Shown in pieces: positions 9,701 to 18,287 of a DNA stretch of 64,000 nucleotides. The position numbers were made by a program, and so were the translations under genes. The DNA is taken from the NCBI GenBank assembly GCA_017303795.1, contig JAFLBR010000001.1, forward strand, positions 310,001 through 374,000, in the 5' to 3' direction. The notes under the pieces were generated by a model. That model was not told the origin of the DNA. It saw nothing but the letters and a program-made list of their open reading frames with translations, and searched no databases. Source of the stretch: Cytophagales bacterium (GTDB lineage: Bacteria > Bacteroidota > Bacteroidia > Cytophagales > Cyclobacteriaceae). Position 1 is the stretch's first letter, and every line of letters begins with the position of its first letter.

Positions 9701-9792
9701 TTCAGAATGGTGGTAACACCCAGGGCAATTATCATTAAAAAGATAACCAGTGTAAACTGGTAATTCTTCACGGCATATTCTGAGATTTTCAT
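6748..9792 (-). CDS. RND-family efflux permease
   Basis: Inner-membrane proton-driven pump subunit of a tripartite efflux system, 1014 residues (family usual about 1000-1050). The layout is standard: one N-terminal helix (about 12-32), a large periplasmic porter domain, TM2-6 from about 335, a second porter domain, and TM8-12 at the C-terminus. The paired aspartates D397/D398 in LLVDDSIVVVEN on TM4 are the proton-relay residues. It is more like the HAE-1/MdtB-type drug pumps than CzcA metal pumps, but the substrate cannot be told. It lies 12 bp after the adaptor gene and is the last gene of the tetR-tolC-adaptor-RND operon. Confidence 0.95.
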   Translation of the reverse strand: MKISEYAVKNYQFTLVIFLMIIALGVTTILNMPRSEDPELNAPQFPIVVVYPGTSPKDMEELVVEPLERVISELEDLKRIKTTISDGVAVLFVEYKYESDVDEKYSELVREVNALRDELPQNIASIEVRKVTPSDVNVIQIALVSENASRESLKKYAEDLQEVLEQVKSLKKVQIHGLPEKIVRIDLKLEKLAQMRIPTEAVIGTLQNEIANIPGGNVNAGTKSFNIKTSGNYTNHTEIKNTIVYSANNKNILLGDVADVYPSFEDETHITRLNGYRSVFVTAAQKQGENITKIQKVYKQAIADFEKRLPANIDLVHHFDQADNVNKRLSGLGFDFMLAILLVAITLLPLGQRAALIVMISIPLSLAIGIVLMNALGYNLNQLSIVGLVVALGLLVDDSIVVVENIERWMRDGHSRLEATLKATQQIGLAVVGCTATLIIAFLPLVFLPEGAGEFIRSLPMGVITSVLASMLVSLTIIPFLSSRLLKENHGHPDGNMFMRALKKVIHGSYSKLLDKALAKPWWTVAVALIVFLASLQLFPIIGFSLFPASEKPQFMVEITTPLQSNLAFTDSITKKVEHELSLHKQVKYYATNVGKGNPRIYYNVIPENERTDYTQIFVQLNEETPAEEKLKLIEKLRTAWTPYPGAKVEVKNFEQGPPINAPVEVRLFGENLDTLRTLATRVETLLEKTPGTIYITNPVMHLKSDIKVDINKEKAQMLGVSTLAIDRTVRLAVAGLNLGKFSDETGDDIDIILTKSKTGTPTLDALQNIYVTNNQGRAVPLTQLAELKLESSPLSINHYDKVRMISLTAFVDKNFLVGNVVTDVIEQMDAIQLPAGYSYGMGGEVESRQESFGGFESVIIVTIFLFIAVLILEFRTFKSTLIVLSVIPLGVVGAVLALLLTGNSLSFVAIIGLIALAGIEVKNTILLVDFTNQLRQQGKSLEDAIREAGEVRFLPIILTSMTAIGGLLPIALSSNPLISPLAIVLIGGLISSTLLSRVVTPVVYKLIPPRIEK

Positions 9793-9804
9793 ACACTATA
9801 GAAT

Positions 9805-10839
9805 TTAGTTTGCACTCAGACTTAAAGCAGTTCCTTCTTTCAGATAAGCGCTACCACTTACAATTAGTTGCTGGCCATCTTGCAAACCTCCACTTATCAA
9901 CACAAAGTCTTTTTCAATCCCACTTACTAGTACAGGTACTTTTCTGGCTTTGTTATTTTCATTGATAAATACATACCCGTTTTGTGCGTTGCCGTCCAAC
10001 AAGGCTTCGTATGGAATCTTCCAAACATTTTGTTTCTGTTTAACAGTGATTATTGCCTTTCCGAAAAGTCCGGCAGCAAGCCCGGCATCGGTATTTAAAG
10101 TGATTTCAATATTCAATGCTCCGTTGGCAGCATCTACCGCGGCTGATTTTTTGGTTACTGTTCCTTGCCAGGTTTTATCGGGCAAAGCATCGCTACTGAT
10201 AATTGCTCCATCCCCTGGTTGAATCATAGCCCAATCTCTATCACTCACGCCAGTTCGTAAAATCCAGTTTCCTTTACCGGAACCATTGGTTTGAAAAACG
10301 GTAGTGCCGGGCGAAATCACCTGGCCTTCGTTAACCATTTTTCGTAACACCATTCCATTGCTTATTGCTCTTATTTCAGAGTAGGTTCGGTTAAAACGTG
10401 CACTCTCTAATTGTTTACGGGCAACATCCAAACCTGTTTGTGCATTTTGAAATTGCTCTAAAGTTGCTACACTATCTTTATAGAGATTTTGTGCGCGATT
10501 AAAATCGCGGGTAGCTTTTTCAATAGCGAGTTGAGCCTGCGCTACCTGAGCATCAATTTCAGTCAGGTTGAGTGTGGCTAAAAGTTGCCCGCTGCGAACT
10601 GGATCACCTTCCTTTACATAGATTTTTTCAATTACTCCGCCAGTCTTAAAAGCCAGCAGTGTTTCATCATCGGTAGTAAATACACCCGAAGTATGAATGA
10701 CCGGTTGAAGTTGTTCGGCCTTTAGTTCAATTGTGCTTACCGGCACAACATCTTTAGGCGTTTCGGTACTTGAGTTTTTGGGTGAGCTGCAGGCCGCTAG
10801 TAATAAGCCTGCTAACATCCATGTAAGAATTGATTTCAT
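9805..10839 (-). CDS. RND efflux periplasmic adaptor (membrane fusion protein)
   Basis: Adaptor joining the inner-membrane pump to the outer-membrane channel; 344 residues. The N-terminus is a lipoprotein signal (LAGLLLAACSS), so it is probably lipid-anchored. A lipoyl/barrel-sandwich half follows (GGVIEKIYVKEGDPVRSGQ), then a helical hairpin at about 95-150, the second lipoyl half (SNGMVLRKMVNEGQVISPG), a beta-barrel and a membrane-proximal domain. It sits between the TolC and RND genes with short gaps, as usual for these operons. Confidence 0.93.
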   Translation of the reverse strand: MKSILTWMLAGLLLAACSSPKNSSTETPKDVVPVSTIELKAEQLQPVIHTSGVFTTDDETLLAFKTGGVIEKIYVKEGDPVRSGQLLATLNLTEIDAQVAQAQLAIEKATRDFNRAQNLYKDSVATLEQFQNAQTGLDVARKQLESARFNRTYSEIRAISNGMVLRKMVNEGQVISPGTTVFQTNGSGKGNWILRTGVSDRDWAMIQPGDGAIISSDALPDKTWQGTVTKKSAAVDAANGALNIEITLNTDAGLAAGLFGKAIITVKQKQNVWKIPYEALLDGNAQNGYVFINENNKARKVPVLVSGIEKDFVLISGGLQDGQQLIVSGSAYLKEGTALSLSAN

Positions 10840-10863
10840 AGTAAATGGTTAATTTTTTTGATT

Positions 10864-12210
10864 TTACTTTAGTGGAAATGAAGCTGTTTCGCGTTCAAGA
10901 TTCGCCATAGCTATAAGTACGCGATACTGGTTTAGGGCAAGTTGAAGTTGCGCACCGGTTAGTTGCGTGCGGGCATCAACCGATTCAATAAATGTATTGG
11001 CACCTTCTTTATAACCTTTTTCAATCAGGCGCTGATAGCTCTGCGCAGCCTCTAATTGTTTTTGTGCTGAGCGATAATTTTGTTTCGCACTTAATAAAGC
11101 ATTGCGCGAAGTTTCTAACCCCAGATTCAGTTGCCGCGTAGTATGTTGTAAGGTGAGATCAACAGATTTAACATCTAATCGGGATTGTGCGATTTTATGC
11201 CGGTTGGTAAAGCCCGCAAACAAGGGCACTTCCAATTGCACGCCAAGCAAGTAGTAGTTTGCATTGCTATTGTATTTCATTTGTTCGCCTTGAGCACCCA
11301 AATCTATAAAGCCACTAATGCGGGGCATCCAGAAGAGACGTGTCATTTCCTGTACATCCTGTTGAATCTGTGTTGCCGTTTGGAGTTGTAAGAATTCTTC
11401 ACGGTTTTGTGTGGTGTTGAGGTTTGAGTCGTCAATATTTAATGAACTTTCTTCCGAAGTCAGAATTTCAGCATGAGCATCTCGATTCAGCAAAAAGTTG
11501 AAATAGAGGTGTGCGTTCTCAACTTGTCTTTCGGCATCTGCAAGTTGTGCTTTGGTATTTTCCAATTCGCTTTGCGAACGAAGAATGTAAGCCGGTAAAC
11601 CCTTACCGTTTTCAAGCAGCGATTCATTCACCCGTTTTCCTTCTTCGGCCCTGGCAAGGGCACTTTTATAAATAAGCACGCCTTGCTGCGCAGCCAGATA
11701 ATTATAATACGACACTTTTATGCTTCGAATCAGTTCACGTTTATAAACAGCCACTTCTGCTTCCTGCAAAAGCGTTTGTTGAGCTTTAATCTTTCGGTTG
11801 TAAATCAAATCGGTATTAAGGATGGGCATGGATGCACGCGCACGTACATCATAGAAATCGCGCGGAAAGAAATTCTGATTTACATTTTCAATGGTTGGAA
11901 AATTATTGGTGCCAGTTAACTGATTAAGTGTGGAGTAAACCGGGTTTAGTAAATCCCCAACAGGAAAGCTAATGCTACGACCACCATCGCCTGTCGTGTA
12001 ATTCCCCAACAGGGTAAGAGAAGGGGAGAACATGCCATTGGCAACCTTTAGTGCCAGCAATGCTTTGTCTAATGCAATGTTCTTTTGCTGAAGCACGAGG
12101 TTGTTTTTCAAACCTGCTTCTATGTAACCATCAAGTGGTTGTTGCCCAAACACTGGCACTATTGCCGTAATCAGGCAAATGACAAGGGCTTTAATTAATA
12201 GTGTTCTCAT
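10864..12210 (-). CDS. TolC-family outer-membrane efflux channel
   Basis: Outer-membrane factor of the tripartite pump, 448 residues. A signal peptide ends near VPVFGQQP. The remainder is two OEP repeats of long amphipathic helices rich in Gln, Asn and Ala that form the periplasmic tunnel, with beta segments between them (for example YYLLGVQLEVPLFAG). Length is normal for the family. It starts 34 bp after the tetR stop and precedes the adaptor, so the operon encodes a complete pump. Confidence 0.93.
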   Translation of the reverse strand: MRTLLIKALVICLITAIVPVFGQQPLDGYIEAGLKNNLVLQQKNIALDKALLALKVANGMFSPSLTLLGNYTTGDGGRSISFPVGDLLNPVYSTLNQLTGTNNFPTIENVNQNFFPRDFYDVRARASMPILNTDLIYNRKIKAQQTLLQEAEVAVYKRELIRSIKVSYYNYLAAQQGVLIYKSALARAEEGKRVNESLLENGKGLPAYILRSQSELENTKAQLADAERQVENAHLYFNFLLNRDAHAEILTSEESSLNIDDSNLNTTQNREEFLQLQTATQIQQDVQEMTRLFWMPRISGFIDLGAQGEQMKYNSNANYYLLGVQLEVPLFAGFTNRHKIAQSRLDVKSVDLTLQHTTRQLNLGLETSRNALLSAKQNYRSAQKQLEAAQSYQRLIEKGYKEGANTFIESVDARTQLTGAQLQLALNQYRVLIAMANLERETASFPLK

Positions 12211-12243
12211 ACTAAACGGTGTTAATTGAAGGGGTAAATTTTT

Positions 12244-12885
12244 TTAAGTCTTAAGTTTTTCCAGAATGATAACAAAGGTTTCAAAGATGGAGCTCATAAG
12301 TTGATCGAGGTCTTGATCGCTGGCCTTGGCAGCAGCCACATGGCTAAGGTGGCCGGTAGTTCGCAGCGTACAAAGGCCATGCATGGTACTCCAGATTACA
12401 AACGAAACCTGCTCCGTAGCGAAGTCTTTGAAGTAATCCAGCTTCTGGCATTCGCCTACAGTTTTCAGCAGAATATCAAAAGCACGGTCGCCCTCATCCC
12501 ACTCCTCAAAACAGTTGGCCACGTGTTTCAGCGGCTCTTCCATATTGAATATAAGTTTATAAATATCAGGGTTTTGCAAGGCAAACTGGATGTAAGCCCG
12601 GCCCATTCCTTTTAACCTTTCAAAAGGATGCGAGATGTGGTTTAGTACTTCAAAATGGCTTACCAATAACTTAAACCCTTCGCTATGTAAGGCATGCACA
12701 ATCTCGTTTTTGTCTTTGTAGTAGAGATAGATGGTTGCGGGCGAGTACTCAATCTTTTCGGCAATGGCGCGAATGGATGTTGCCTCAAGACCTTTCTCCG
12801 TAAAAAGTAATTTTGCGGCATCCAGAATTTCTCGTTTAAGATCTTCCTTGTGGCGTTCTTTTCTTTCGGCTACTCCCATATGCAT
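12244..12885 (-). CDS. TetR/AcrR-family repressor of the efflux operon
   Basis: Regulator of 213 residues. The N-terminal TetR helix-turn-helix (about 16-62) reads REILDAAKLLFTEKGLEAT then IRAIAEKIEYSPATIYLYYKDK, a textbook match. The C-terminal ligand-binding region is of the TetR_C_33/WHG type. An ATG at 12879 (MGVAERKERH) is an equally possible start. First gene of the efflux operon, so it probably represses itself and the pump until the ligand binds. A nested pair of inverted repeats lies 18-48 bp upstream of the start. Confidence 0.93.
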   Translation of the reverse strand: MHMGVAERKERHKEDLKREILDAAKLLFTEKGLEATSIRAIAEKIEYSPATIYLYYKDKNEIVHALHSEGFKLLVSHFEVLNHISHPFERLKGMGRAYIQFALQNPDIYKLIFNMEEPLKHVANCFEEWDEGDRAFDILLKTVGECQKLDYFKDFATEQVSFVIWSTMHGLCTLRTTGHLSHVAAAKASDQDLDQLMSSIFETFVIILEKLKT

Positions 12886-12902
12886 GGCAAAGTAAACGAA
12901 AT

Positions 12903-12933
12903 ATTATGAACAGTGTTCAGTAAAATTCATAAT
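12903..12933. promoter_or_regulatory. Nested inverted repeats, candidate TetR operator
   Basis: Inner 13-mer TGAACAGTGTTCA (12907-12919) is a perfect odd palindrome. Outer arms ATTATGAA / TTCATAAT (12903-12910 and 12926-12933) form a second perfect dyad. Both lie just upstream of the tetR start and of a TTACTTTG box that resembles a Bacteroidota -7 element, where a repressor would block transcription. Confidence 0.55.
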
Positions 12934-13056
12934 TTTTCCGAAAGTTTTCAAAAACGTTTCCTAACCCAAGGTTTTAAGCTGCCTACCATTGGTTAAAAAT
13001 TAAGCCCAAAGCGCGTTATTTTTTCCGACCTTTATAATTGAACAAATGTTGACTTA

Positions 13057-14964
13057 GTGGTGCGAGTTATTTTTACGCTTTTACTTTTTGTTGGGATATT
13101 TGGTGTGAAGGCGCAAACGGCTGCTACGCTCGATAGCCTGGATGAGAAAGTCTTTCTACTCAATGAGCTCGATTTTTTTATTGATCCAACAAATTCACTT
13201 TCGTTTGAAGAGATTTCATCTGCAAGGTTCAGCAACCAGTTTGTGCGTAGGCCAACGTATCAAAATAAAGATTATCGGTCGGGCGAATCGTATTGGATTC
13301 GGTTTTCAGTAGATCATATTCCCACCGAAAAAGTTTGGCTGATAGAATTTTATGATCAGACAATCGATCATGTGGAAGCTTATGTGCCCAAGCCGGATGG
13401 TATGTACGAAAAGAAAGTAATGGGCGATGCGCTTACGTTCCAGAACCGAAAATTTGCACACAAGAATTTTGAAGTACAACTCTATCCCCACGAAAACTCC
13501 GTTCAGTATTATTACTTCAGGGTTCAATCGCACGAGTTTGCAGATATTCGAATAGCCTTCCGCTCGGTTGATCGTTTTATTTCTTATTCCCTTAACGAAT
13601 ATTTTTTGTTCGGCACTTTCTACGGCATGATTGTAATCATTGCCCTCTATAATTTCCTGGTGTTTCTGGCTATACGCGAAATCAAAAACGTGTATTACAT
13701 CTTCTATATAATAAGTGTGGCCTTGTATGCTATGAGTCTGGATGGTGTAGGGTTTCAATACATCTGGTCTAACTTTCCGCAATGGAATAATTATGCTTCG
13801 GGTATTTGTCTTTACTCGGTAATTCTGTGGGCCCTTGTTTTTACTCGAAGATTTCTAAGTACGCGTACCAAAGCGCCTCGGCTCGATCTTGCCCTGCGCA
13901 TAATGATTGTGGTGCGTACATTGGTGTTTGTATTTGAGTTGTTCTTCTATCCTGAATTTTTTGCATTCCGGTTTATAGAAATCTTACCGCTTGCGCTGAT
14001 TTATTATTCGGGTGTTTATGTGTTGATGCGCGGCTATCGTCCAGCCCGGTATTTTGTTATTGCATTTGGATTATTGCTGATTGGTTTTTTTGTGCGCACG
14101 CTCGTGTTCTTTAACATCATTGCTTTAACTACACTATCGCATTATAGCTTACACTTTAGTTTTGTGGTCGAAATGTTGTTCCTCACGTTCGCGTTGGGCG
14201 ATAGAATTACCATTCTAAAGGATAACCGGGATCGGGCTTTGCGCAGAATCATTCATCAGCATGAAGTAAACATGGCTTTGAAAGATAAGGTAACGTTGGA
14301 GTTGGAGCAGAAGGTAATGGAGAGAACAACCGAACTGAATCATAAAAATACCGAGCTGGAGGAAATCAATACGCGGTTGGTAAAACAAACCCACGAAATC
14401 AATCAGATTAATTCTGTGTTGGATCTGGACAATTGGAAACTGAAGAACAGGATTAAAGTAGTGCTGGAAGAACGCCTGATGGAGAAGACTATGGATTACG
14501 AGGAGTTTAAAACCTTATATCCCGACTCATTGGCGTGCTATCGTTTTTTGGAAGAACTAAAATGGAACAATGGCTTTACCTGCCGCAAGTGTGGCAACAA
14601 CAAATACTTTGATGGCGCCCAGAAATTTGCGCACAGGTGTACCCGATGTGGTTACAATGAGTCAATAACTGCGTACACGGTTTTTCATGGCATCAAATTC
14701 CCGATTGAGAAGGCATTTTATATTGCCTACCTGGCCGTAGTGGGTAAAAAACCTTCAACCTTAGAATCCTTGTCGGCCCAGTTAGATGTAGGGATAAACG
14801 CCATTTGGGGTTTCCGCAAAAAAGTAGTGGAGCGGATTACCGAATTGAGCGAACACGGCAATGAAATTACAGCCGCCAAGTGGCAGGATGTTATTCTCGA
14901 TTCTGTTCACAAATCCCCAAAATCAAAAACCAGAACTACCAAAGCAGAAAACGTTTCCGAATAA
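13057..14964 (+). CDS. 7TMR-DISM receptor with C-terminal IS1595-type zinc ribbon
   Basis: Membrane receptor of 635 residues. Starts at GTG (13057, or 13060) followed by a signal peptide ending near GVKAQ. Residues about 30-165 form the periplasmic 7TMR-DISMED2 jelly-roll domain, often predicted to bind carbohydrates. Seven membrane helices (7TMR-DISM_7TM) cover about 180-390, then a coiled coil at about 395-475. The C-terminal part is unexpected: after YPDSLACYRFLEELKW comes a four-cysteine ribbon (CRKCGNNK ... CTRCGYNESITAYTVFHG) typical of the zinc-binding N-terminal domain of IS1595-family transposases, plus the following helical segment. No DDE catalytic domain follows. It is therefore a likely membrane-tethered DNA-binding protein. 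It sits 225 bp upstream of susC on the same strand. Confidence 0.85.
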   Translation: MVRVIFTLLLFVGIFGVKAQTAATLDSLDEKVFLLNELDFFIDPTNSLSFEEISSARFSNQFVRRPTYQNKDYRSGESYWIRFSVDHIPTEKVWLIEFYDQTIDHVEAYVPKPDGMYEKKVMGDALTFQNRKFAHKNFEVQLYPHENSVQYYYFRVQSHEFADIRIAFRSVDRFISYSLNEYFLFGTFYGMIVIIALYNFLVFLAIREIKNVYYIFYIISVALYAMSLDGVGFQYIWSNFPQWNNYASGICLYSVILWALVFTRRFLSTRTKAPRLDLALRIMIVVRTLVFVFELFFYPEFFAFRFIEILPLALIYYSGVYVLMRGYRPARYFVIAFGLLLIGFFVRTLVFFNIIALTTLSHYSLHFSFVVEMLFLTFALGDRITILKDNRDRALRRIIHQHEVNMALKDKVTLELEQKVMERTTELNHKNTELEEINTRLVKQTHEINQINSVLDLDNWKLKNRIKVVLEERLMEKTMDYEEFKTLYPDSLACYRFLEELKWNNGFTCRKCGNNKYFDGAQKFAHRCTRCGYNESITAYTVFHGIKFPIEKAFYIAYLAVVGKKPSTLESLSAQLDVGINAIWGFRKKVVERITELSEHGNEITAAKWQDVILDSVHKSPKSKTRTTKAENVSE

Positions 14965-15189
14965 AGGCGTAGTGCCACGCATTGCAGGCGATTGTTTTTT
15001 AATAAAAAATTTGCTGACTAAAGTGCCTTAAATATGCCAGTAAACGTTTGAAATCAATGTTTTTATTCAATGAAAAGCCATTTTTCGCAACGTCCAGTTT
15101 GCGGAAGATTAAAAGCACATTTTATCAAAAATATTAGCCTTATCAGTTGCAGATGTCAAAATTCATACTGCGAAACAATCAAATCGCGT

Positions 15190-18100
15190 ATGTCTATGAT
15201 GAGAAAATTACTATTAACTGCTTTATTTTCAGCGTTTTTGCTGAATTTAGCAATGGCCCAAGACCGAGTTGTGTCTGGGAAAGTGACCTCTGCGGATGAT
15301 GGAACCACCCTTCCGGGGGTAAGTGTGTTGGTGCAGGGTACTACTAAAGGTACTGCCACCGATGCGAACGGTGCCTATTCAATTTCTCTCGCCTCTGGCG
15401 AAAACACCCTTGTGTTTAGTTTTATCGGGTACAAAACCCAGACTATTGCGGTTAGCGCCCAATCTACTGTGGACATCATATTAGAAACGGACATTACCGC
15501 ACTTGAAGAAGTTGTGGTTGTGGGTTACGGTGTTCAGAAAGAGAAGGATTTGACATCATCGATTACAACGGTAAGAGCAGATGAAATCTTGAAGACGCCA
15601 CAAGGTCAGGCCATGCAATCATTGCAAGGTAAAGTACCAGGTCTTCAGATTATTAATAATGGTGCACCAGGTGCCAGCCCAACTGTTCGGGTTCGGGGTA
15701 TTGGTTCAATGCCAGACCAAGGAGATACCGATCCGCTATATGTAGTTGATGGTATGTTCTTCGATAATATAGACTTCCTTAACCCTGCCGATATTGAAAC
15801 ACTTTCGGTATTGAAAGATGCATCAGCAGCCGCCATTTACGGTGTAAGGGCAGCGAACGGAGTAATTCTTATCACTACTAAAACGGGTAAGGTTAATCAA
15901 AAGACTGAGATAAACTATAATGGTTATTATGGTGTGCAGGTTGCACAAAACGTTTTAAAAATGGCAAACTCCGAGCAGTATGCTAATTATGCATTGGCAA
16001 CAGGAGTTCCAGCTGAGGCAAACTTTGTTAATAATGCATTTCAGTTTTATGGCAGAAGCCGCGTTAATCCAAATGTGCCCGATGTAAATACTGATTGGTA
16101 TAATGAAGTATTACAGACAGCGCCAATTCAAAATCATTCTATCAGCATTACCGGTGGAGAGAATAAAGTTCAATACTCTGTGGGTGCTAGTTATTTTGGT
16201 CAGGAAGGTCTGCTTCGGGTTGTTGAGAATAATTACGAACGTTTAAATTTTAGAGCTAAAGTTGATTTTCACGCTACAGAAAAATTAAAAGTAGGGGTTA
16301 ACCTGAACGTAAGTAATGCGCGCCAGCATGAAGCTGATGGCGGGGTATGGGCAACAACATATTTTGCTGTTCCTATAATGCCAGTATTTGATGCAGGCAA
16401 TACTTTGGCCGATCCTATTGGTCTGGCCAGTGCAAAACGTTTAGGCTATCGCGATAGCAAAAATCCTTTCTTTAATCTCTACAATACTAATAACAGAAAG
16501 AACATTGGTAAGTTGTTAGGCAATGTTTATTTCGATTATCAGTTGTTGGAGGATAAGCTTTCGTTCAAAATGAGCTATAACTTTAGCAATGAAACTATAA
16601 ATGAGCGCAGAGTAAATTTTGCCTACAACGATGGGTTTATTCAAAGCCAGAATGGTTTAACCCGAACCAACCGCACCTGGACTAACCAGATAGTTGATAA
16701 CATCTTAACGTATAACGATAACTTCGGAAATCATAACCTTACCTTGATGGCGGGTTATTCATTCAGAAGTGAAATAAATGAAGGTAGCTTTGCGCGAGGT
16801 GTAAATATTCCTACGCTTGACAGGAATAGGGAAGAAACCTGGTTTATTGGATCTATACCGAATGGCAATGGTGGTGTTACTGGTGGAACTGTAGTAGATA
16901 TAGATAACACCGGTGATTTTGGTGATCGTTTATTTGGAGTTTCTTATCTGGGTCGCGCTGCTTATAATTATGCTGATAGATATTTACTGTACGCAACCTT
17001 CCGTAGAGATGGAACTAATAAGTACCAACAAACGTGGGGTAATTTCTTAACCTTAGGTGGTGGTTGGGTAGTTTCAGAAGAAAGTTTCTTTCAATTCCCT
17101 GCTATTAACTTCCTGAAAATACGCGGAAGTTGGGGCCAGTTGGGTAACGATAATGTTGCGCCTTCTATTGGTAGCCCTACCGTTCAGGTTGTAAATACGG
17201 CTATTGGTAATACTAACTCAACAGGTATTTACATCAATACAAACTTCGATTATGTAGATCGTTGGGAAACTGTTTACGAGACCAACGTAGGGGTAACAGC
17301 AAAAGCATTGCGCAATCGCTTATCTGCTGATATTGATTATTACGTACGCGATACACGCGATGCTGTACTTCGTGTAATTGTTCCTGGTTCAGGCGATGTA
17401 ATCCGTAGAAACGGTGGTATCATCCGCAACTCAGGTTTGGAAGCAGCATTAAATTGGTCAGCCGCAATTAATTCAGACATTACTTACAATGTAGGTTTAA
17501 ATTTCGCAACACTTAAGAACGAAACTCGCGATTTGCGCGGTCAGGCTTACTTAGACTATGGAACCGCGGAGTTTTTACAACGCACCATAGTGGGAGATCC
17601 GCTTACCGCTTTTTACGGCTATGAAGTAGAAGGTGTGTTTCAAAATGTAAACCAGATCAATAACAGCGGTTATTCAGCCGAGTTCATTGCATCGCGCGGA
17701 TTGGTTCCTGGTGACTTCTTCTTTAAAGATCAGAATAATGATGGCCAGATCAATGGCGATGACCGTGTAGTAATTGGTTCAATTCTTCCAACGTTTACTT
17801 ATGGATTTAATCTGGGTGTAGCCTGGAAAAATTTAGAGTTGTCGGCCAACTTCCAGGGCATGTCGGGCCATAGCATTTTGAATAGAAAGCGTGGTGAAAT
17901 TAACTGGACTGAAGATAGCAACATCGATGCAGATCTTGCTACAAACTTTTGGAGAGGTGAAGGAACTACCAACGAATATCCAGCAGCAGCAGGGCTAAGG
18001 GGTTCAAGAAAATCATGGAACAATAGCATGAGTACTTACTTAGTGGAGGATGGAAGTTACTTCCGCATTCAGAATGTAAGGTTATCCTATAACTTAGGTA

Positions 18101-18273
18101 AACGCGATTTGTTAGGAATTGCAATGCCTGAAACCATGTTTACGTTTACGGCTGAGCGTCCACTTACGATGTTCAACTACAATGGATTTAATCCAGAAGT
18201 AGCCAATGGAATAGATAACCAGACTTATCCGATTCCTGCAGTTTATACAATTGGTCTTAATGTGAAATTTTAA
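15190..18273 (+). CDS. SusC/RagA-family TonB-linked outer-membrane receptor
   Basis: TonB-dependent importer of oligosaccharides across the outer membrane. The frame is open from 15070, but the signal peptide MMRKLLLTALFSAFLLNLAMA begins at 15190-15199, so the upstream part is untranslated leader. After the signal comes a CarboxypepD_reg-like domain (about 25-110), the SusC signature EEVVVVGYGVQKEKDL, a plug domain with IRGSM-like PTVRVRGIGSMPD, then the 22-strand barrel ending in an aromatic-rich C-terminus. Mature length is normal (about 1025 residues). It pairs with the SusD gene that overlaps its stop region, and opens the PUL. Confidence 0.95.
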   Translation: MSMMRKLLLTALFSAFLLNLAMAQDRVVSGKVTSADDGTTLPGVSVLVQGTTKGTATDANGAYSISLASGENTLVFSFIGYKTQTIAVSAQSTVDIILETDITALEEVVVVGYGVQKEKDLTSSITTVRADEILKTPQGQAMQSLQGKVPGLQIINNGAPGASPTVRVRGIGSMPDQGDTDPLYVVDGMFFDNIDFLNPADIETLSVLKDASAAAIYGVRAANGVILITTKTGKVNQKTEINYNGYYGVQVAQNVLKMANSEQYANYALATGVPAEANFVNNAFQFYGRSRVNPNVPDVNTDWYNEVLQTAPIQNHSISITGGENKVQYSVGASYFGQEGLLRVVENNYERLNFRAKVDFHATEKLKVGVNLNVSNARQHEADGGVWATTYFAVPIMPVFDAGNTLADPIGLASAKRLGYRDSKNPFFNLYNTNNRKNIGKLLGNVYFDYQLLEDKLSFKMSYNFSNETINERRVNFAYNDGFIQSQNGLTRTNRTWTNQIVDNILTYNDNFGNHNLTLMAGYSFRSEINEGSFARGVNIPTLDRNREETWFIGSIPNGNGGVTGGTVVDIDNTGDFGDRLFGVSYLGRAAYNYADRYLLYATFRRDGTNKYQQTWGNFLTLGGGWVVSEESFFQFPAINFLKIRGSWGQLGNDNVAPSIGSPTVQVVNTAIGNTNSTGIYINTNFDYVDRWETVYETNVGVTAKALRNRLSADIDYYVRDTRDAVLRVIVPGSGDVIRRNGGIIRNSGLEAALNWSAAINSDITYNVGLNFATLKNETRDLRGQAYLDYGTAEFLQRTIVGDPLTAFYGYEVEGVFQNVNQINNSGYSAEFIASRGLVPGDFFFKDQNNDGQINGDDRVVIGSILPTFTYGFNLGVAWKNLELSANFQGMSGHSILNRKRGEINWTEDSNIDADLATNFWRGEGTTNEYPAAAGLRGSRKSWNNSMSTYLVEDGSYFRIQNVRLSYNLGKRDLLGIAMPETMFTFTAERPLTMFNYNGFNPEVANGIDNQTYPIPAVYTIGLNVKF

Positions 18274-18287
18274 TGTTAGGAATAACT

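Noticed and set aside
13306-13782. 158-residue open frame opposite the 7TMR-DISM gene
   Set aside because: Overlaps the jelly-roll and first helices of a clear gene; no domain and no start signal.
14500-14964. Intact IS1595 insertion in the receptor gene
   Set aside because: No DDE catalytic region, terminal inverted repeats or target duplication are seen, and the frame stays open across the junction.
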